A stretch of DNA of 64,000 nucleotides, taken from NCBI GenBank assembly GCA_024227995.1, contig CP100466.1, positions 348,703 to 412,702 on the forward strand. Reading direction: 5' to 3'. The position numbers and the translations under genes are program-made. Origin of the DNA: Halomicrococcus gelatinilyticus. Its GTDB lineage: Archaea; Halobacteriota; Halobacteria; Halobacteriales; Haladaptataceae. The stretch's first letter is position 1, and each line of letters opens with the position of its first letter. Shown here in pieces: positions 34,124 through 42,052 of this stretch. The notes under the pieces were generated by a model. It was not told the DNA's origin and did no database searches. It worked only from the letters and a program-made list of their open reading frames with translations.

Positions 34124-35176
34124 ATGACTATCGGCGTCGCGGTACTCAACTTCGGCGAACCGGCCGAACCGACGCGTGAGAACGTTCTCGACTACCTCGA
34201 GCGCATCTTCATGAACAACGCCGACCTTGAGGGCGACACCACCGAGGAGGAGGCGCGGCAGCGCTCGCGCCAGCTCGCGGAGCGGCGCGCCGCCGGCCTC
34301 ATCGAGGAGTACGAGGAGATCGGCGGGTCGCCGCTGAACCCGCAGGCGACGGCGCAGGCCGACGCGCTGGAGGCCGAACTCGAATCGCGGGGACTGGACG
34401 CCAAGACGTACGTCGGGATGCAGTTCACCGAGCCGTTCATCAGCGACGCCGTCGAGGCGGCGCGCGAGGACGGCGTCGACGAACTCGTCGGGCTCCCGGT
34501 GTACCCGCTCTGCGGGGCGTCGACCACGGTCGCGTCCCTGGAAGAACTCACCGGGGCCGTCGACGAGCGCGACTGGGACGTCCCCGTCCACGAGATTACC
34601 GGCTGGCACAAGCACCCGACCTACAACCGCCTCCGTGCGGAGAACATCGCCACGTTCGCGGACGAGGAGGGCGTCGACCTGACCGACGAGGACACGGAGC
34701 TCGTCTTCTCGGCGCACGGCACGCCCGCCCACTACCTCGAGGAGGGCAGCCGCTACGACACGTACGTCCAGGAGTTCTGCGACGTCATGGCGGCCGAACT
34801 CGGCGTCGACGACTACACGCTCGGGTTCCAGAACCACGGGAACCGCGACATCCCGTGGACCGAACCGGACGTCGAGGAGGCCATCGAGTCGGTCGACGCC
34901 GAACGGGTCGTCGTCGAGCCCATCAGCTTCATGCACGAGCAGAGCGAGACGCTGTCGGAACTCGACGACGAACTGCGCGAGGAAGCCGAGGAGCTGGGAC
35001 TGGAGTTCCACCGGGTCCCCGTCCCGCACGACGACGAGCGGTTCGCGGGCGTGCTCGCCGACCTCGTCGAGCCGTTCGTCGCCGACTTCGACCCGTCGTA
35101 CTACCAGTTCCGGCAGTGCCAGTGCAAGGACACGCCGGGGACGATGTGCCTGAACGCCCCGTTCAGCGATGACTGA
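34124..35176 (+). CDS. hemH: Ferrochelatase (protoporphyrin or coproporphyrin type)
   Basis: A 350-residue protein. The start GVAVLNFGEPAEPTRENVLDYLERIF matches ferrochelatase. GWHKHPTYNRLRAENI and VFSAHGTPAHYLEEG carry the conserved His region, and VVVEPISFMHEQSETLSELDDEL the conserved Glu and His. It inserts Fe2+ into the porphyrin in the cytoplasm. A C-terminal FRQCQCKDTPGTMC holds three Cys that could help bind an Fe-S cluster as in some ferrochelatases; a fourth ligand is not obvious. It overlaps the next gene by 8 bases, so the two are cotranslated. Confidence 0.9.
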   Translation: MTIGVAVLNFGEPAEPTRENVLDYLERIFMNNADLEGDTTEEEARQRSRQLAERRAAGLIEEYEEIGGSPLNPQATAQADALEAELESRGLDAKTYVGMQFTEPFISDAVEAAREDGVDELVGLPVYPLCGASTTVASLEELTGAVDERDWDVPVHEITGWHKHPTYNRLRAENIATFADEEGVDLTDEDTELVFSAHGTPAHYLEEGSRYDTYVQEFCDVMAAELGVDDYTLGFQNHGNRDIPWTEPDVEEAIESVDAERVVVEPISFMHEQSETLSELDDELREEAEELGLEFHRVPVPHDDERFAGVLADLVEPFVADFDPSYYQFRQCQCKDTPGTMCLNAPFSDD

Positions 35177-36470
35177 CGACGACCGCGACGCTGCGGTCGG
35201 CGTCGTCGGCGCCGGCATCACCGGCCTGTCGCTCGCCCACCACCTCGACCGCGCGGGCGTCGACCACGTCGTCTTCGAGGCCACCGACGAACCCGGCGGC
35301 GTCGTCCGGAGCGGTCGCGTCGACGGCGCGCTGCTGGAGTGGGGCCCCCAGCGCCTGCGCCGCACCGACCCCATCGACGAACTGATCGACGACCTCGACC
35401 TCGGCGACGAGGTCATCGAGGCCGGGGACACCGAGATGTTCGTCTACGCCGAGGGGAGCCTCGGTCGCGCCCCCTTCTCGCTGGAGGCGTTCGCGGAGAC
35501 CGACCTGCTCTCGGAGGAGTCGAAGCTCCGGGTCGTCAACGAACCATCGACCGACCCGGGACGACCGGACGAGACGGCCGCCGAACTGTTCACCCGGAAG
35601 TTCGGCGAGGAGGCCTACCGCAACCTGCTCGGCCCGCTCTTCGGCGGCATCTACGGCTCGGACCCCGAGGAGATGCCGGTCCGGCACGCCCTCTCGGGGC
35701 TGCTGGGCGTCGAGGAGAAGTACGGCTCGCTGCTCGCGCCCGCCGTCAAGCGGGCGATGCAGGGCGGCGCGTCCGCACCCGCCATCTCCTTTCGCGACGG
35801 TGCCCAGCGACTGCCGGCGGCGCTGTACGACGCCCACAGCGAGCGCGTCCACCTGGAGACGCCCGTCGAGGCCATCCGGGCGCGCGAGGGCGGCGGCTAC
35901 GCCGTCGAGCGCGCGGACGGCGAGACGGTCGCCGTCGACGACGTCGTCGTGACGACGCCGGCGGACGTCACCGCCGACCTGCTCGCCGGGCTCGCGCCCG
36001 ACGCCGCCGACGCGCTCGCCGAGTTGCGCTACAACCCCCTCGCGATGGTCCACCTGCTCGCCGACTGCGACCGGGAGGGGTTCGGCTACCAGGTGCGCCA
36101 CGACGAGGACCTCGACACCCTCGGCGTCTCGTGGAACGCGAGCATGTTCGACCGCCGCGGCCCCGACGACAGGGGCGTCTACACCGTCTTCCTGGGCGGG
36201 ATGAAGAAGCCCGAACTGCTCGAAGAGGACGAATCGACGCTCGGGGCCATCGCCGCCGAGGAGTTCGAGCAGGTGATCGACGCCGCGGCCGAGGTGCTCA
36301 GCGTCGAGAAACTCGACCGCGGGTTCCCGGCCTACGACGGCTCCTGGGACGCCATCGAGGACCTGTCGACGCCCGACGGCGTCCACCTCGCGACGAACTA
36401 CACCGCCCGCATGGGCGTCCCGAGCCGGGTGCGCGAGGCGAAGCGCCTCGCCGAGACGCTGTCGAACTAG
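35169..36470 (+). CDS. hemG: Protoporphyrinogen/coproporphyrinogen oxidase, FAD-dependent
   Basis: This 433-residue flavoprotein starts with the dinucleotide fold AVGVVGAGITGLSLAHHLDRAG and GGVVRSGRVDGALLEWGPQ, the HemY/CgoX signature. It continues with FGEEAYRNLLGPLFGGIYGSDPEEMPVRHA and ends with FAD-binding GVHLATNYTARMGVPS. It oxidises proto- or coproporphyrinogen with O2, followed by ferrochelatase. The 8-base overlap with hemH supports an operon. Haloarchaea are thought to use the coproporphyrin route, which favours a CgoX-like role. The symbol follows the older naming. Confidence 0.88.
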   Translation: MTDDDRDAAVGVVGAGITGLSLAHHLDRAGVDHVVFEATDEPGGVVRSGRVDGALLEWGPQRLRRTDPIDELIDDLDLGDEVIEAGDTEMFVYAEGSLGRAPFSLEAFAETDLLSEESKLRVVNEPSTDPGRPDETAAELFTRKFGEEAYRNLLGPLFGGIYGSDPEEMPVRHALSGLLGVEEKYGSLLAPAVKRAMQGGASAPAISFRDGAQRLPAALYDAHSERVHLETPVEAIRAREGGGYAVERADGETVAVDDVVVTTPADVTADLLAGLAPDAADALAELRYNPLAMVHLLADCDREGFGYQVRHDEDLDTLGVSWNASMFDRRGPDDRGVYTVFLGGMKKPELLEEDESTLGAIAAEEFEQVIDAAAEVLSVEKLDRGFPAYDGSWDAIEDLSTPDGVHLATNYTARMGVPSRVREAKRLAETLSN

Positions 36471-37294
36471 GCGAGGTCCGCCGTCTCGAACCGCCAGTAG
36501 CCGAGCGCGAGCGGTATCGTCGCCCACGCCAGCAGCACGAGCAGCGACACCCACGGCGAGAGGTACGCCGGCGGCTCCGCTCCGCCCGGAAGATGGACGC
36601 CGTTGCGCTCCGGGAAGAACAGCGTCGTCAGCCCCTCGAACGCCGCCATCGGGCCGAGCCGCTCGACGAAGTGCGTCCAGGCGGGATACGGCGCCACCAG
36701 CACCGCCGAGCCCGTCTTCAGGTAGTGGAGGAGGTTCACGAGGACGCCCCAGAGCGACCGCGCGACGACGAAGACCGCGATGGCGGCCGCGCCAGCTCGC
36801 CGCGAGGTGCGCGCGGCCGCGGAGATACCGACGGCGACGCAGACGAAGGTGACGCCGAGCAGCAGCGTCGACAGCGCGAACAGGCCGAACGTCGGGAGCG
36901 ACACGGCGGGATAGGCCGACCGGACGACGACGCCCGCGACGGCGAAACTGGCTAGCAATGGGAGCGCGACGACGAGGCTGCGTCCGAGCAGTTTGCCGGC
37001 GACGACGTCGCGGCGGGCGTGGGGTAGACCGAGCAGGACCTTCAGCGACCCCGACTCGCGCTCACCGGCGACGGCGGGGTAGCCGACGAGCAGGCCGACC
37101 AGCGGGACGAGCACGCTCGCGGTCAGCGAGAACTCGTCGACGACGTCGGCCGTCGTGCCGGCGACCCACGATTGCTGGGTGTACAGCACGGCGTCGCCGA
37201 CGACGAGCACGGCGAACGCCGTCGAGACGGCCCAGAAGGTCTTCGTGCGGAGGGCGTACCGGAGTTCCTTGCGGGCGACCAGGCGGAGGGACAT
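36467..37294 (-). CDS. ABC-2 type transporter permease
   Basis: A 275-residue protein with six hydrophobic segments and the ABC-2 start LRLVARKELRYALRTKTFWAV. The conserved AGERESGSLKVLLGLPHARRDVVAGKL is typical of NosY/NatB-type permeases. No ATPase gene is adjacent. It is convergent with hemG (4-base overlap) and lies 31 bases after hemE on the same strand, so cotranscription with hemE is possible. Its substrate is unknown. Confidence 0.8.
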   Translation of the reverse strand: MSLRLVARKELRYALRTKTFWAVSTAFAVLVVGDAVLYTQQSWVAGTTADVVDEFSLTASVLVPLVGLLVGYPAVAGERESGSLKVLLGLPHARRDVVAGKLLGRSLVVALPLLASFAVAGVVVRSAYPAVSLPTFGLFALSTLLLGVTFVCVAVGISAAARTSRRAGAAAIAVFVVARSLWGVLVNLLHYLKTGSAVLVAPYPAWTHFVERLGPMAAFEGLTTLFFPERNGVHLPGGAEPPAYLSPWVSLLVLLAWATIPLALGYWRFETADLA

Positions 37295-37325
37295 GGCGGG
37301 GACGTGTCACCCGTCGGGGATAACG

Positions 37326-38330
37326 CTACCGTTCGACGTCCTTGGCCGTCTCGACGAACGCCTTCGCGTTCTCCACTGGCGTGTTGCGGTCGATGCCGTG
37401 GCCGAGGTTGAGGATGTGGCCGGTGTCGCCGGCCTTCGCGATGACCTCGCGGGTCTTCTCGCGGACGAAGTCCTCGTCGCCGAGCAGGTAGGAGGGGTCG
37501 AGGTTGCCCTGGACGGGCGTGTCGCCGAGGCGTTCGCGGGCGTCGGCCATGTCGACGGTCCAGTCGAGGCTCACGACGTCCGCGCCGGCCTCGTCGAGCA
37601 GGTCGAGTTTCCCGCCGGGGTGGCGTGCGAAGACGATCGAGGGGACGTCGATGGCGTCGAAGATGCGCTGGTGGAGCGGGAGCAGGTACTCGCGGTAGTC
37701 GTCGGGCGTCAGGACGCCTGACCAGGTGTCGAACACCTGGACGACGTCGGCCCCGCGGTCGACCTGGTACTCGACGTACTCCTCGACGACCTCCGTGAAC
37801 GCCTCAAGGAGCGCGGCGAACGCCTCGGGGTGGTTCGCGCGGAGCCGACGGAGGGGTTTGCGCGAGGTGGAGTCCTCGCCGACGACGTAGGACGCCAGGG
37901 TGTAGGGTCCGCCGGCGAAGCCGATGATGCTCGTCCGGTCGCCGACGCCCTCCTGCAGGCGGTCGAGCAGTGCGCCGACGAAGTCGAGCTGTTCGCGGAC
38001 GTCGCCGGCCTCGGTCGGCACGTCCGCGGGGTCGAGGACGGGGTTCTCGACGACGGGGCCGACGCCGCTCTCGATGTGGTAGTCGAACCCGAGCGGCTCG
38101 AGGACGGTGAGGATGTCCGAGAACATGACGAGGCCGTCGGGTTCGAACAGCTCCCACGGCAGCAGCGTGATGCGCTCGGCCACCTCGGGGTCCTCGATGG
38201 CCTCCCGGAAGGAGTACTCCTCGCGGATGTCGCGGTACTCGGGGATGTATCGGCCGGCCTGGCGCATCAGCCAGACGGGCGGGCGCTCGGTTCGTTCGCC
38301 GCGCGCCGCGCGGACCAGCAGGTCGCTCAT
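37326..38330 (-). CDS. hemE: Uroporphyrinogen decarboxylase
   Basis: A 334-residue protein with the HemE signatures PPVWLMRQAGRYIPEYRDIR near the start and IIGFAGGPYTLASYVV mid-protein. The active-site Asp corresponds to one in the VQVFDTWSG/LEPLGFDY regions. It converts uroporphyrinogen III to coproporphyrinogen III in the cytoplasm. Together with hemG and hemH it covers three late steps of haem synthesis. The gap upstream (38331-38576) is a divergent promoter region shared with copA. Confidence 0.92.
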   Translation of the reverse strand: MSDLLVRAARGERTERPPVWLMRQAGRYIPEYRDIREEYSFREAIEDPEVAERITLLPWELFEPDGLVMFSDILTVLEPLGFDYHIESGVGPVVENPVLDPADVPTEAGDVREQLDFVGALLDRLQEGVGDRTSIIGFAGGPYTLASYVVGEDSTSRKPLRRLRANHPEAFAALLEAFTEVVEEYVEYQVDRGADVVQVFDTWSGVLTPDDYREYLLPLHQRIFDAIDVPSIVFARHPGGKLDLLDEAGADVVSLDWTVDMADARERLGDTPVQGNLDPSYLLGDEDFVREKTREVIAKAGDTGHILNLGHGIDRNTPVENAKAFVETAKDVER

Positions 38331-38521
38331 GGCGGACCATTCGGCGGGGCGCGTCTAAGCGTTTCGAAGCCAGCCAACAGTCGGAACGCTGCCGGCAGGA
38401 AAGCCGCCTCACGCCACCGTGGTAGATGAAATCATGGCGCACGCCGCATCGAGCTTTGGAATCGAAGACGGACCGCGCTCGACCTTACATTCCGAAAAGT
38501 ACGTCGTCGCTCATCCGATAC

Positions 38522-38534
38522 TTGTTAAGAACAA
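38522..38534. promoter_or_regulatory. Inverted repeat in the copA promoter
   Basis: TTGTTAAGAACAA, 5-base arms around AAG, lies 42 bases before the copA start codon. Its position near a promoter makes it a candidate regulator site, e.g. copper-responsive. This is tentative, since short repeats also occur by chance. Confidence 0.3.
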
Positions 38535-38576
38535 TGCCAATGAACGAGGACCCCGTAGTAACTGACAGGTGACACT

Positions 38577-41198
38577 GTGACGAGACGGACCCAACTCGAC
38601 GTCCGCGGGATGAGTTGCGCGAACTGTTCGAGCACGGTCGGGGAGGCGCTCGAACTGCTGGACGGCGTCGAATCGGCGGAGGTGAACTTCGCCACCGACG
38701 AGGCCAGCGTCGAGTACGACCCCGAGCGCATCTCGCTGTCCGAACTGTACGCCGCCATCGAGGACGCGGGGTACGAGCCGGTTCGCGCGACCGCGAGCAT
38801 CGGCATCTCCGGCATGTCCTGTGCCAACTGCGCGGAGAGCAACGAGACTGCGCTGGAGGACGTTCCGGGCGTCGTCGACGCCGAGGTGAACTTCGCCACC
38901 GACGAGGCCAGCGTCGAGTACAACCCGGTCGAGGCAAACCGCGACGACCTGCACGACGCGGTCGTCGAGGCGGGGTACGACCCCATCCGGGAGGACGAGG
39001 GCGACGGCGAGTCCGGCGACGAGTCGGCGGCCGACGCACGCGACGCGGCTCGCGACGCCGAGATACGGCGACAGCTCCGGCTGACGCTGTTCGGCGCGGC
39101 GTTCGCAGTGCCGCTGGTGGCGTTCATGGTCGAGCACCTCTTTTTCCCCGAGGTGCTCGGCGATGAACTCTTCGGCGTCGACCTCGACGTCGTCCAGTTC
39201 CTCCTGGCGACGCCCGTCCAGGTGCTGCTGGGTAAGGAGTTCTACGAGAACTCCTACACGGCGCTCGTGAAGAACCGCACGGCGAACATGGACGTGCTCA
39301 TCGCGCTCGGGTCGACGACGGCGTACCTCTACAGCGTGGCCGTCATGCTCACGCTCATCCCGGGCGGCCTCTACTTCGACAGCGCCGTGCTCATCCTCGT
39401 GTTCATCACGATGGGCAACTGGCTGGAGGCGCGCTCGAAGGGGCAGGCCGGCGAGGCGCTGCGCGAACTGCTCGAACTCGAGGCCGACACGGCGACGGTC
39501 GTCGAGGACGGCGCGGAACGCGAGGTGCCCCTCGACGAGGTCGAGGTCGGCGACCGCCTCCGGGTCCGCCCCGGCGAGAAGGTGCCGACGGACGGCGTCG
39601 TCGTCGAGGGCGAGAGCGCCGTCGACGAGTCGATGGTGACCGGCGAGTCGGTGCCGGTGGAGAAGCGCGACGGCGACGAGGTCATCGGCGGCACGGTCAA
39701 CGAGAACGGCGTCCTCCTGGTCGAGGCGACGAAGGTGGGCGAGGAGACCGCCCTCCAGCAGATCGTCCAGACGGTCAAGGAGGCGCAGGCCCGCCAGCCC
39801 GAGATCCAGAACTTCGCTGACCGGGTGAGCGCCTACTTCGTCCCGGCGGTCATCGTCAACGCCGTCTTCTGGGGCACCGCCTGGTTCCTCTTCCCCGAGG
39901 CGCTCGCGTCCTTCGTCGACGCGCTCCCCGCCTGGGGGCTGGTCGCCGGCGGCCCCGCCGCGGCCGGCGGTGCCGTCTCCGGCTTCGAGTTCGCCGTGGT
40001 CGTGTTCGCGAGCGCCGTCCTCATCGCCTGCCCCTGCGCGCTCGGCCTGGCGACGCCCACCGCGACGATGGTCGGGACGGCCATCGGCGCACGCTACGGC
40101 GTCCTCTTCCAGGGCGGCGACGTCCTCGAACGCGTCCGCGACGTCGACGCCGTCGTCTTCGACAAGACGGGGACGCTCACCGAGGGCGAGATGCGCCTGA
40201 CCGACGTCGTCGCGTTCCCCGAAGGCGGCGACGGCGACGCGACGGCGACCGACGGCGGCGCGACCCCCGACGGCGGCGTCGCGGCCGGTCTCGAACCCGC
40301 CGATGTGACCGAGGAGTTCGTCCTCTCGGCCGCGGCGAGCGCCGAGCACGGCAGCGAACACCCGCTCGCGCAGGCCATCGTCGACGGGGCACGCGAGCGC
40401 GGCGTCGACGTCGAGTCGCCGGAGTCGTTCGAGAACGTCCCCGGCCACGGCGTCACGGCGACGACGAGCCACGGCGAGGTCGTCGTCGGGAACCGGAAGC
40501 TGCTGCGCGAGGAGGGCGTCGACCCCGCGCCAGCCGAGGACGCGATGGAGCGCCTGGAGCGCGAGGGGAAGACGGCGATGCTGGTCGCGGTCGACGGCAC
40601 GCTCGTCGGCGTCGTCGCCGACGCGGACGAGGTGAAAGCGAGCGCGAACGAGGCCGTGGCGGCCCTCCGCGATCGCGACGTCGACGTCATGATGCTGACC
40701 GGCGACAACGAGCGCACCGCGAACGCCGTCGCCGACGAGGTCGGCATCGACCGCGAGAACGTCCGCGCGGAGGTCCTGCCCGACGAGAAGGCCGACGCCG
40801 TCGACGAGGTCGAGGCCGACGGTCGGCGGGCGATGATGGTCGGGGACGGCGTCAACGACGCGCCGGCACTCGCGTCGGCGTACGTCGGCACCGCCATCGG
40901 CAGCGGGACGGACGTCGCCATCGAGGCGGCGGACGTGACGCTGATGGCGGACGACCCCCGCGACGTCGTGAAGGCCATCCGCGTCTCCGAGGGGACGCTG
41001 TCGAAGATCAAACAGAACCTCTTCTGGGCGCTGGGCTACAACGCGGCGATGATCCCGCTCGCCTCGCTCGGCCTGCTCCAGCCCGCGCTGGCGGCCGCGG
41101 CGATGGCGTTCTCCAGCGTGAGCGTGCTGACGAATAGCCTCCTCTTCCGGCGGTACGCGCCGGACCACGACTACGAACTCCTCGGTGCGCTGCGGTGA
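38577..41198 (+). CDS. copA: Copper-translocating P1B-type ATPase
   Basis: An 873-residue protein starting from GTG. Two N-terminal heavy-metal domains each have GMSCANC (residues ~11-17 and ~79-85). Transmembrane helices, the CPC motif ([15 protein letters not shown]) and the phosphorylation site DKTGTLT follow. Then come HP ([13 protein letters not shown]) and [10 protein letters not shown]. It should export Cu+ from the cytoplasm using ATP. The two metal domains share a long exact DNA repeat, pointing to recent duplication or conversion. It diverges from hemE. Confidence 0.93.
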   Translation: MTRRTQLDVRGMSCANCSSTVGEALELLDGVESAEVNFATDEASVEYDPERISLSELYAAIEDAGYEPVRATASIGISGMSCANCAESNETALEDVPGVVDAEVNFATDEASVEYNPVEANRDDLHDAVVEAGYDPIREDEGDGESGDESAADARDAARDAEIRRQLRLTLFGAAFAVPLVAFMVEHLFFPEVLGDELFGVDLDVVQFLLATPVQVLLGKEFYENSYTALVKNRTANMDVLIALGSTTAYLYSVAVMLTLIPGGLYFDSAVLILVFITMGNWLEARSKGQAGEALRELLELEADTATVVEDGAEREVPLDEVEVGDRLRVRPGEKVPTDGVVVEGESAVDESMVTGESVPVEKRDGDEVIGGTVNENGVLLVEATKVGEETALQQIVQTVKEAQARQPEIQNFADRVSAYFVPAVIVNAVFWGTAWFLFPEALASFVDALPAWGLVAGGPAAAGGAVSGFEFAVVVFASAVLIACPCALGLATPTATMVGTAIGARYGVLFQGGDVLERVRDVDAVVFDKTGTLTEGEMRLTDVVAFPEGGDGDATATDGGATPDGGVAAGLEPADVTEEFVLSAAASAEHGSEHPLAQAIVDGARERGVDVESPESFENVPGHGVTATTSHGEVVVGNRKLLREEGVDPAPAEDAMERLEREGKTAMLVAVDGTLVGVVADADEVKASANEAVAALRDRDVDVMMLTGDNERTANAVADEVGIDRENVRAEVLPDEKADAVDEVEADGRRAMMVGDGVNDAPALASAYVGTAIGSGTDVAIEAADVTLMADDPRDVVKAIRVSEGTLSKIKQNLFWALGYNAAMIPLASLGLLQPALAAAAMAFSSVSVLTNSLLFRRYAPDHDYELLGALR
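38679..38921 (+). repeat. Exact 39-base repeat in the two metal-binding domains of copA
   Basis: Positions 38679-38717 and 38883-38921 are identical. Both encode the segment beginning [13 protein letters not shown] of the metal domains. The flanking domain sequence is only moderately similar, so gene conversion is more likely than simple shared ancestry. Confidence 0.8.
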
Positions 41199-41333
41199 GG
41201 AGCGACCCCTCACCGCCCCGAGGACAGCGGAAACGGAGGTGTGACGGCAGCGCCGTCGGTCCGCTTCTCACCACTGACGCGGTCCGACAGTAGTCGAACG
41301 TATTATTAGCCGGCCTTCGAAAGGTTTCCACGA

Positions 41334-41705
41334 ATGCTGCGGGACACGGGCGACGAGACCCCCCAGTTGCAAGCCGTCCTCGACGCGCTCGACGACCCCG
41401 CATGCAGAACCATCATCAAGGAACTGGACGAACCGATGACTGCAAACGAACTCGCGGACGAGACCGACATCCCCCTCTCGACGCTGTACCGGAAGATCGA
41501 CCTGCTGACGGACGCCTCGCTCGTGGTCGAGACGACCGAGATTCGGGACGACGGCCACCACACGAGCCGGTACCGGACCGCCGTCGAGGCGGTGAGCATC
41601 GAACTCGACGAGAACCGGGAGTTCGACGTCGGCATCGAACGTCCCCCGCAGACGACCGACGAACGGCTCGAACGACTCTGGTCCGAGGTGCGCAAGGAAA
41701 CATGA
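41334..41705 (+). CDS. Winged-helix transcriptional regulator (ArsR-like)
   Basis: A 123-residue protein of the same family and length as that at 6725. The HTH part is VLDALDDPACRTIIKEL, then ANELADETDIPLSTLYRKIDLLTDASLV. The C-terminal part VEAVSIELDENREFDVGIERP is characteristic of the pair. A TATA-like GTATTATTAG at 41299-41308 supports a nearly leaderless start. The stop overlaps the next start (ATGA). Confidence 0.82.
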   Translation: MLRDTGDETPQLQAVLDALDDPACRTIIKELDEPMTANELADETDIPLSTLYRKIDLLTDASLVVETTEIRDDGHHTSRYRTAVEAVSIELDENREFDVGIERPPQTTDERLERLWSEVRKET

Positions 41706-41977
41706 CACACGTCACCACCGTCGTCATCGCGCTGAAGACGCTGACGCTCGCGCTGGGCGGCCTCATCACGTTCTTCGCGTTCAAGGCGTACCGCCGGACG
41801 GGGTCGCCGGCGCTGCGGGCGCTCACCATCGGTTTCGGCATCGTCACGCTCGGCGCGCTCCTCGCCGGCGTCGCCGACCAGGCGCTGCACCTGCGACGCA
41901 GCACCGTGCTCGTCATCGAGAGCGCGCTGAGCGCCGTCGGGTTCGCCGCCATCGCGTACTCCCTCTACGCGGACTGA
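41702..41977 (+). CDS. Small membrane protein paired with an HTH regulator (DUF7521-like)
   Basis: A 91-residue protein with three helices (IALKTLTLALGGLITFFAF, IGFGIVTLGALLAGVAD, LVIESALSAVGFAAIAYSL) and the conserved basic loop KAYRRTGSPALRAL. It overlaps the regulator by 4 bases. Related to the proteins at 6412 and 52502. The longer frame starting at 41402 lies inside the regulator and is rejected. Function unknown. Confidence 0.75.
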   Translation: MTHVTTVVIALKTLTLALGGLITFFAFKAYRRTGSPALRALTIGFGIVTLGALLAGVADQALHLRRSTVLVIESALSAVGFAAIAYSLYAD

Positions 41978-42022
41978 CGCCGCGACGTCGGCGCTTCGCA
42001 CCGCGGATCTCCGCGGCGTAGC

Positions 42023-42028
42023 TTTATC
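42023..42028 (+). promoter_or_regulatory. TATA box for the DNA methylase gene
   Basis: TTTATC within GCTTTATCCC is centred about 27 bases before the ATG at 42053. This points to a leaderless transcript beginning at that ATG rather than at the GTG at 42038. Confidence 0.5.
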
Positions 42029-42052
42029 CCCGGGGACGTGTCAATCAGCCGC

